Source: an uncultured Bacilli bacterium | GTDB taxonomy: Bacteria; Bacillota_I; Bacilli_A; RF39; UBA660 | NCBI GenBank assembly: GCA_944345045.1 | Contig: CALVMI010000032.1 | Coordinates: 1 to 8,368 of the forward strand | Reading direction: 5' to 3' | Length of the DNA stretch: 8,368 bases | In this document: one piece after another, positions 5,674 to 8,368 of the stretch | Layout: every line of letters starts with the position of its first letter | Position numbering within the stretch: position 1 is the stretch's first letter | Notes under the pieces: model-generated | What the model saw: the letters and a program-made list of their open reading frames with translations, nothing else | Database searches by the model: none | What the model was told of the DNA's origin: nothing | Program-made: the position numbers and the translations under genes

Positions 5674-6180
5674 ATGAAAAAGCAAAAAATATCATATAAA
5701 ACACAAGAATTTGAAGAATTCAAAAAATTTGCTCTAGTATTATTAGTTGTTATTATTTTAATTGTTGGAGTATATATTATTAGTCGAATGGTAATTCGGA
5801 ACAACGCTCCAGAATTAACATATCAAAGTGGAACTATTGCTACTGATACTGCGATTGTAGGTACGATGCTAAATGAACCAGAAAGCACATATTATGTTTT
5901 AGCTTATGACAGTACCTCTAGTAAAGCATTAGCGTATATTACTTATGCGGGTTATTATACAAATGAACAAGAAGAACCAATCAAAATTTACTATTTAGAT
6001 TTAAATGAAGGCTTTAATCAATCCTATTATGTAACGGAAGGAAGTAATCCTAAAGCCCAAAGCATAGCTGATCTAAAAATGATCGATGGCACATTATTAA
6101 AAATTGAAAAAGGAAAAATTACGAAATATATTGAAGGAATGGAAAATATTGCTAAAGAATTGAAGGTAGAAGAGGAGTAA
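5674..6180 (+). CDS. Membrane-anchored protein resembling a thioredoxin fold without the CxxC motif
   Basis: A 168-residue protein with a basic N-terminus, one transmembrane helix at about 19-40 (FALVLLVVIILIVGVYIIS) and an extracytoplasmic domain. The start is fixed by AGGTGA 6 nt upstream. The outer domain reads like thioredoxin in order: a strand STYYVLAYD (71-79), then STSSKALAYITYAGYY where the active-site CxxC helix would be, a strand IKIYYLDL (103-110), and then LKMIDGTLLKIEKGKITKYIEG (134-155). The last segment parallels the family's 'v.gTPTli.ikdGki..y.G', with Leu in place of the usual cis-Pro. A closing helix MENIAKELK follows. There is no cysteine in the whole protein, so if the fold is right it cannot do redox chemistry. 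Fold assignment is by pattern and is uncertain; that it is a membrane-anchored outer protein is firm. It is flanked by other secreted-protein genes. Confidence 0.7.
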   Translation: MKKQKISYKTQEFEEFKKFALVLLVVIILIVGVYIISRMVIRNNAPELTYQSGTIATDTAIVGTMLNEPESTYYVLAYDSTSSKALAYITYAGYYTNEQEEPIKIYYLDLNEGFNQSYYVTEGSNPKAQSIADLKMIDGTLLKIEKGKITKYIEGMENIAKELKVEEE

Positions 6181-6195
6181 AAGTGCTCCTCTTTT
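6169..6195 (+). terminator. Terminator of the thioredoxin-like gene
   Basis: The stem AAGAGGAG (6170-6177) / CTCCTCTT (6186-6193) can extend by one G-U pair. It has an 8-nt loop and a short T run to 6195. The stop codon (6178-6180) opens the loop. The T run overlaps the -35 region of the next promoter. Confidence 0.8.
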
Positions 6196-6220
6196 CAAAA
6201 TCAAAAAATTGTGTTACTAT
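6192..6220 (+). promoter_or_regulatory. Promoter of the S41 protease gene
   Basis: TGTTACTAT (6212-6220) is a TGn extended -10 with TACTAT. TTTTCA (6192-6197, four of six matches) lies 17 bp upstream, within the tail of the preceding terminator. The in-frame TTG at 6209 overlaps the -10 and is not the start codon. Confidence 0.5.
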
Positions 6221-6244
6221 TTTATCAGGATAAAAGGTGATGAA

Positions 6245-7411
6245 ATGAAAAAAAACATTCAAGGCTTTTCTTTGAAATCAGTGGGAATTATTATTGTTGT
6301 AACAGCTATTGTAACAAGCCTCACAACTGGATTAATTATTTATAATAATAACAAAGTAATTTTAGGCGGAGCAAATTGGCGTGAAGACGAAGCCTTACAA
6401 GAATTTTTAAAAATATATAATAGCTTAGACACAGAATATTATGAAGAAATAAATAAAACAGAAATGGTCGATGCAGCTATATCTGCTATGGTAGATTACT
6501 TAGGCGAAGAATATTCCATTTATTTAAATGAAAATGAAACGGATAATCTATCAGATCAATTAAGCGGAACTTTTACTGGCGTAGGCATTTCTATTGGTGC
6601 TGAAAATATTATTGTAAAAGTATATGATGATACTCCAGCGAGCAAAGTAGGTATGGCGCCTGGGGATGTTATCACGAATATCAATGGTGTTTCAACTGAA
6701 GAAAGAACAAGTGCAGAAGTAGCTAATCTTATTGATAAAACGACTGAAAATACAATCATCGTTAATCGAAACGGAAATGAATTGACTTTTAGAGTAACAC
6801 CAGAGGTAATAAACAAACCTTTGACGACAAATATTTTTGAACAAAATAATAAAAGAATCGGATATATATATATTGATTCTTTTACGAATACTGTTGAAGA
6901 AGAATTTAGTAAGTCTCTTGAAGAATTAGAAGATGATGGAATTGAGAGTCTTATTATCGATTTAAGAGGAAATACCGGTGGCTATTTAAAAGGGGCAACT
7001 GCGATCGCTGGCGAATTTATCCAAAAGGGAAAAGTTCTTTATTCCTTAGAAAGTAAAGATGAAACAAAAGTGTACTATGATGAGACGAGCAAATATAGAA
7101 CACTTCCTGTAATACTTTTAATGGATGAAACTTCTGCCAGTGCAAGTGAAGTCTTAGCCGGTGCTTTAAAAGATAGCTATGGTGCAACTATTGTCGGAAC
7201 CTTATCATATGGCAAAGGAAAAGTACAAACAACTAACGAATTAGAAGATGGTAGCATGGTAAAATATACTATTGCTAGATGGCTTAGACCAAATGGTGAA
7301 TGCGTAGATGGCATAGGAATTCAACCGGATTATGAAGTACAACTAGAATTAAACGAAGAAGGATATTATATAGATACTCAATTAGAAAAGGCAATTGAAC
7401 TATTAAGTTAG
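6245..7411 (+). CDS. S41 family C-terminal processing protease (CtpA/CtpB type) with PDZ domain
   Basis: A 388-residue serine protease acting outside the membrane. The start at 6245 is supported by AAAGGTGA (6233-6240); an upstream in-frame TTG is in the promoter. A signal anchor helix lies at about 12-33. Residues 47-100 form the N-terminal helical region, with the family's TEMVDAAISAMVDYLGEEYSIYL. The PDZ domain spans about 105-186 (TFTGVGISIG, then TPASKVGMAPGDVITNINGV). The S41 core spans about 200-365: IGYIYIDSFT, LIIDLRGNTGGYL (236-248), then DETSASASEVLAGALKD with catalytic Ser299, and TLSYGKGKVQ with the general-base Lys324 and Gln328. The Ser-Lys spacing of 25 equals that in E. coli Prc. 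The protein stops shortly after the core, without the C-terminal peptidoglycan-binding domain seen in many Bacillus homologues. Such enzymes trim or degrade secreted proteins; its target here is unknown. Confidence 0.95.
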   Translation: MKKNIQGFSLKSVGIIIVVTAIVTSLTTGLIIYNNNKVILGGANWREDEALQEFLKIYNSLDTEYYEEINKTEMVDAAISAMVDYLGEEYSIYLNENETDNLSDQLSGTFTGVGISIGAENIIVKVYDDTPASKVGMAPGDVITNINGVSTEERTSAEVANLIDKTTENTIIVNRNGNELTFRVTPEVINKPLTTNIFEQNNKRIGYIYIDSFTNTVEEEFSKSLEELEDDGIESLIIDLRGNTGGYLKGATAIAGEFIQKGKVLYSLESKDETKVYYDETSKYRTLPVILLMDETSASASEVLAGALKDSYGATIVGTLSYGKGKVQTTNELEDGSMVKYTIARWLRPNGECVDGIGIQPDYEVQLELNEEGYYIDTQLEKAIELLS

Positions 7412-7420
7412 TTCTTTTTT
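7397..7420 (+). terminator. Terminator of the S41 protease gene
   Basis: The stem GAACTA (7397-7402) / TAGTTC (7409-7414) has a 6-nt loop and then six T (7415-7420). The gene's TAG stop (7409-7411) is the start of the 3' arm and the last codons make the 5' arm. The stem is short and AT-rich, so efficiency may be modest. Confidence 0.65.
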
Positions 7421-7437
7421 CTTGTGAAAAAATTTTG

Positions 7438-7443
7438 TATAAT
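7438..7443 (+). promoter_or_regulatory. -10 element of the DUF402 gene
   Basis: A perfect TATAAT is preceded by TTTTG. The position 17 bp upstream is only a T run (7415-7420); TTGTGA at 7422-7427 is too close. The element overlaps the in-frame TTG at 7435, which is therefore not the start. Predicted leader is about 17 nt. Confidence 0.5.
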
Positions 7444-7467
7444 AAAAAAAGAAAGCGAAGTAATTTT

Positions 7468-7995
7468 ATGGATATAAAAAAAGGAGACCGTTTAAAAATC
7501 GAATGCTACAAGCATAATGGTTATTTAGATCGAACAAGTGATGAAGCAACTGTTGTCTATATCGATGATACGATGCTAATTGTAGCAAACAATCACACAA
7601 GATTAACTGAACATGATGGAAAAAGTCATACAACCAATGAACCTGCTGTACTTTTTTTCTATAAAGATAAATGGTTCAATATCATTGGACAATTAAAAAA
7701 GAATGGATTGTTCTATTATTGTAACATTGCAACGCCATATATAATAGACGGAAGAACTATAAAATATATTGACTATGATTTAGATTTACGTGTTTTTCCA
7801 GATGGTGGTTTTAAAATTTTAGATCGTAATGAATATAGATATCATAAAAAAGTTATGCATTATACAAAAGAGTTGGATACAATCATCGAAAATTCATTGC
7901 AAGAATTAATTGAATGGAAAAAAGAAGAAAAAGAACCATTTAAACGAGAAACAGTAGAAAAGTACTATCAAATATTTAAAGAAATGACTGATTAA
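7468..7995 (+). CDS. DUF402 nucleoside tri-/diphosphate phosphatase (Ntdp / YgaC-like)
   Basis: A 175-residue cytosolic protein of the DUF402 family; the S. aureus and B. subtilis relatives are about the same size. Characterised members hydrolyse nucleoside tri- and diphosphates with divalent metal. The order of conserved blocks fits throughout: MDIKKGDRLKIECYKHNGYL at the start, EPAVLFFYKDKWFNIIGQL (58-76), FYYCNIATP (82-90), and IKYIDYDLDLRVFPDGGF (98-115) with aspartates D102, D104 and D106 that are the likely metal site. NEYRYH follows and the end is a charged C-terminal helix. The start at ATG 7468 is chosen because the promoter excludes anything upstream and the family starts there; the ribosome-binding site (GAAAGCGAAG) is weak. 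No clear terminator was found after it. Family assignment is strong, physiological substrate unknown. Confidence 0.92.
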   Translation: MDIKKGDRLKIECYKHNGYLDRTSDEATVVYIDDTMLIVANNHTRLTEHDGKSHTTNEPAVLFFYKDKWFNIIGQLKKNGLFYYCNIATPYIIDGRTIKYIDYDLDLRVFPDGGFKILDRNEYRYHKKVMHYTKELDTIIENSLQELIEWKKEEKEPFKRETVEKYYQIFKEMTD

Positions 7996-8045
7996 ATAGC
8001 CTAAATACGAGCTAAAATAAGCAATTTGAAAAAAAATTAAAAAAA

Positions 8046-8071
8046 ATGTAAATTTTTGCTTGCATTTACAT
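8046..8071. repeat. Inverted repeat overlapping the upstream rRNA promoter
   Basis: ATGTAAAT (8046-8053) and ATTTACAT (8064-8071) are perfect inverted copies with a 10-bp gap. The right arm overlaps the -35 hexamer TTGCAT of the first rRNA promoter, an arrangement compatible with an operator. No T run follows, so it is unlikely to be a terminator. Confidence 0.6.
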
Positions 8072-8088
8072 ATACTTTGATGTAGAAT
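8060..8088 (+). promoter_or_regulatory. rRNA promoter P1 (upstream)
   Basis: TTGCAT (8060-8065) and TAGAAT (8083-8088, five of six matches) are 17 bp apart. Predicted transcript start is about 8095, some 227 nt before the mature 16S end. Tandem promoters are common for rRNA operons. Confidence 0.55.
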
Positions 8089-8136
8089 GTAAAACGTGTT
8101 GAGAAAAGGACACAGAGTTTAAACCAAAAAAAGAAA

Positions 8137-8158
8137 TTACATTTTTTATAAAATGTAA
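8137..8158. repeat. Second ATGTAAA-type inverted repeat between the rRNA promoters
   Basis: TTACATTTT (8137-8145) and AAAATGTAA (8150-8158) form a perfect 9-bp inverted repeat with a 4-bp centre. It shares the ATGTAA core with the repeat at 8046-8071. In RNA from P1 it could fold as a weak AT hairpin; no T run follows. Confidence 0.6.
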
Positions 8159-8197
8159 AGTAAAAACAAAAAAATGCAAAAAAACGTCAAAAAAGTG

Positions 8198-8226
8198 TTG
8201 ACAAAGCAAATTTGATTTGGTAAACT
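8198..8226 (+). promoter_or_regulatory. rRNA promoter P2 (proximal)
   Basis: A perfect TTGACA (8198-8203) stands 17 bp from TAAACT (8221-8226, four of six), which is preceded by TGG and so forms an extended -10. A-tracts at 8162-8194 immediately upstream resemble an UP element. Predicted transcript start is about 8233. Another TTGACA at 8237-8242 has no -10 at the right distance. Confidence 0.75.
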
Positions 8227-8259
8227 CATATTGCACTTGACAAAAGAAGTGTGAAAACG

Positions 8260-8270
8260 ATCTTTGAAAA
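8260..8270 (+). promoter_or_regulatory. boxA-like rRNA antitermination element
   Basis: ATCTTTGAAAA followed by CTAAG matches the TCTTTGAAAACT sequence commonly found in Firmicutes 16S leaders and resembles boxA, the NusB/NusE binding site for antitermination of rRNA transcripts. The position, between P2 and the 16S gene, is as expected. Confidence 0.65.
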
Positions 8271-8321
8271 CTAAGTAAAAAAGTCAATTTGAGTAGCTTA
8301 GATTAAACTTATAAATAATTT

Positions 8322-8368
<47 letters not shown>

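Larger units (their letters stand above)
7996..8321 (+). promoter_or_regulatory. rRNA operon control region (non-coding)
   Basis: A stretch of 326 bases without a gene. It is extremely A-rich on the plus strand. It contains a first promoter at 8060-8088, a second at 8198-8226, two inverted repeats based on ATGTAAA, A-tracts before the second promoter, a boxA-like element at about 8260-8270 and the 16S leader. Nothing recognisable lies in 7996-8045. Confidence 0.75.

Noticed and set aside
6556..6816. An 86-residue reading frame antisense to the S41 protease gene
   Set aside because: It lies over the PDZ coding region and its hydrophobic content is a by-product of the complementary codons.
7996..8030. 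Terminator after the DUF402 gene from TAGC and GCTA at about 7997-8014
   Set aside because: Only four base pairs with a long loop and no T run; too weak to call.
8046..8158. CRISPR-like or IS-end interpretation of the repeated ATGTAAA elements
   Set aside because: Copies are too short, irregularly spaced and in both orientations; there is no transposase or cas gene.
8237..8265. A third rRNA promoter beginning with TTGACA at 8237
   Set aside because: No acceptable -10 is found 16-18 bp downstream; the region instead matches the conserved boxA-like leader.
8066..8287. A 73-residue minus-strand reading frame before the 16S gene
   Set aside because: It consists of Phe/His/Ser-rich sequence from the complement of A-runs and overlaps the rRNA promoters and boxA.

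Overview
The window comes from an AT-rich, low-GC Gram-positive bacterium in the Bacilli / Erysipelotrichia / Mollicutes-related part of the Firmicutes. Four things support this. All genes use A/T-rich codons. The first 47 bases of a 16S rRNA gene at the right edge read GGATGAACGCTGGCGGCATGC after the universal 5' motif. A cyclic-di-AMP synthase with its YbbR partner is present. There is a lipoprotein with a Gram-positive type lipobox. I cannot name a species. Tryptophan is encoded by TGG, and none of the nine stop codons visible here is TGA.

Layout. Positions 1-989 (minus) hold the membrane half of an ABC exporter that runs off the left edge. A short divergent spacer leads to a one-helix membrane protein with an Asn/Gln-rich tail (1102-1452, plus). 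This converges on an ASCH-domain protein (1471-1806, minus), and both share one hairpin terminator. Divergent from the ASCH gene is the two-gene operon dacA-cdaR (1940-4124, plus), which encodes the membrane c-di-AMP cyclase and its YbbR-repeat regulator. The glmM gene that often follows in Firmicutes is not here. A two-helix DUF378 protein (4195-4404, minus) converges on cdaR.

From 4508 to 7995 four plus-strand genes follow. They encode a LolA-like/DUF4367-like lipoprotein with a small cysteine repeat, a membrane-anchored protein resembling a thioredoxin fold without its cysteines, an S41 (CtpA-type) processing protease with a PDZ domain, and a DUF402 nucleotide phosphatase. The first three face outside the membrane and the last is cytosolic. 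Each appears to be its own transcription unit, with a recognisable -10 element just upstream; the first three also end in a hairpin terminator, while none was found after the fourth.

Positions 7996-8321 are non-coding and hold the control region of an rRNA operon: two tandem sigma-A-type promoters, two inverted repeats built on ATGTAAA, phased A-tracts and a boxA-like antitermination element. The 16S rRNA begins at about 8322.

Two themes stand out. The transcription units are very compact: 5' leaders are about 12-25 nt, and terminator hairpins contain the stop codon itself. Several promoters carry a TGn extended -10. Four track-length reading frames (1063, 2727, 6209, 7435) begin inside promoters or ahead of the real ribosome-binding site, so I have moved those starts downstream. 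The DUF378 start is moved for the same reason.
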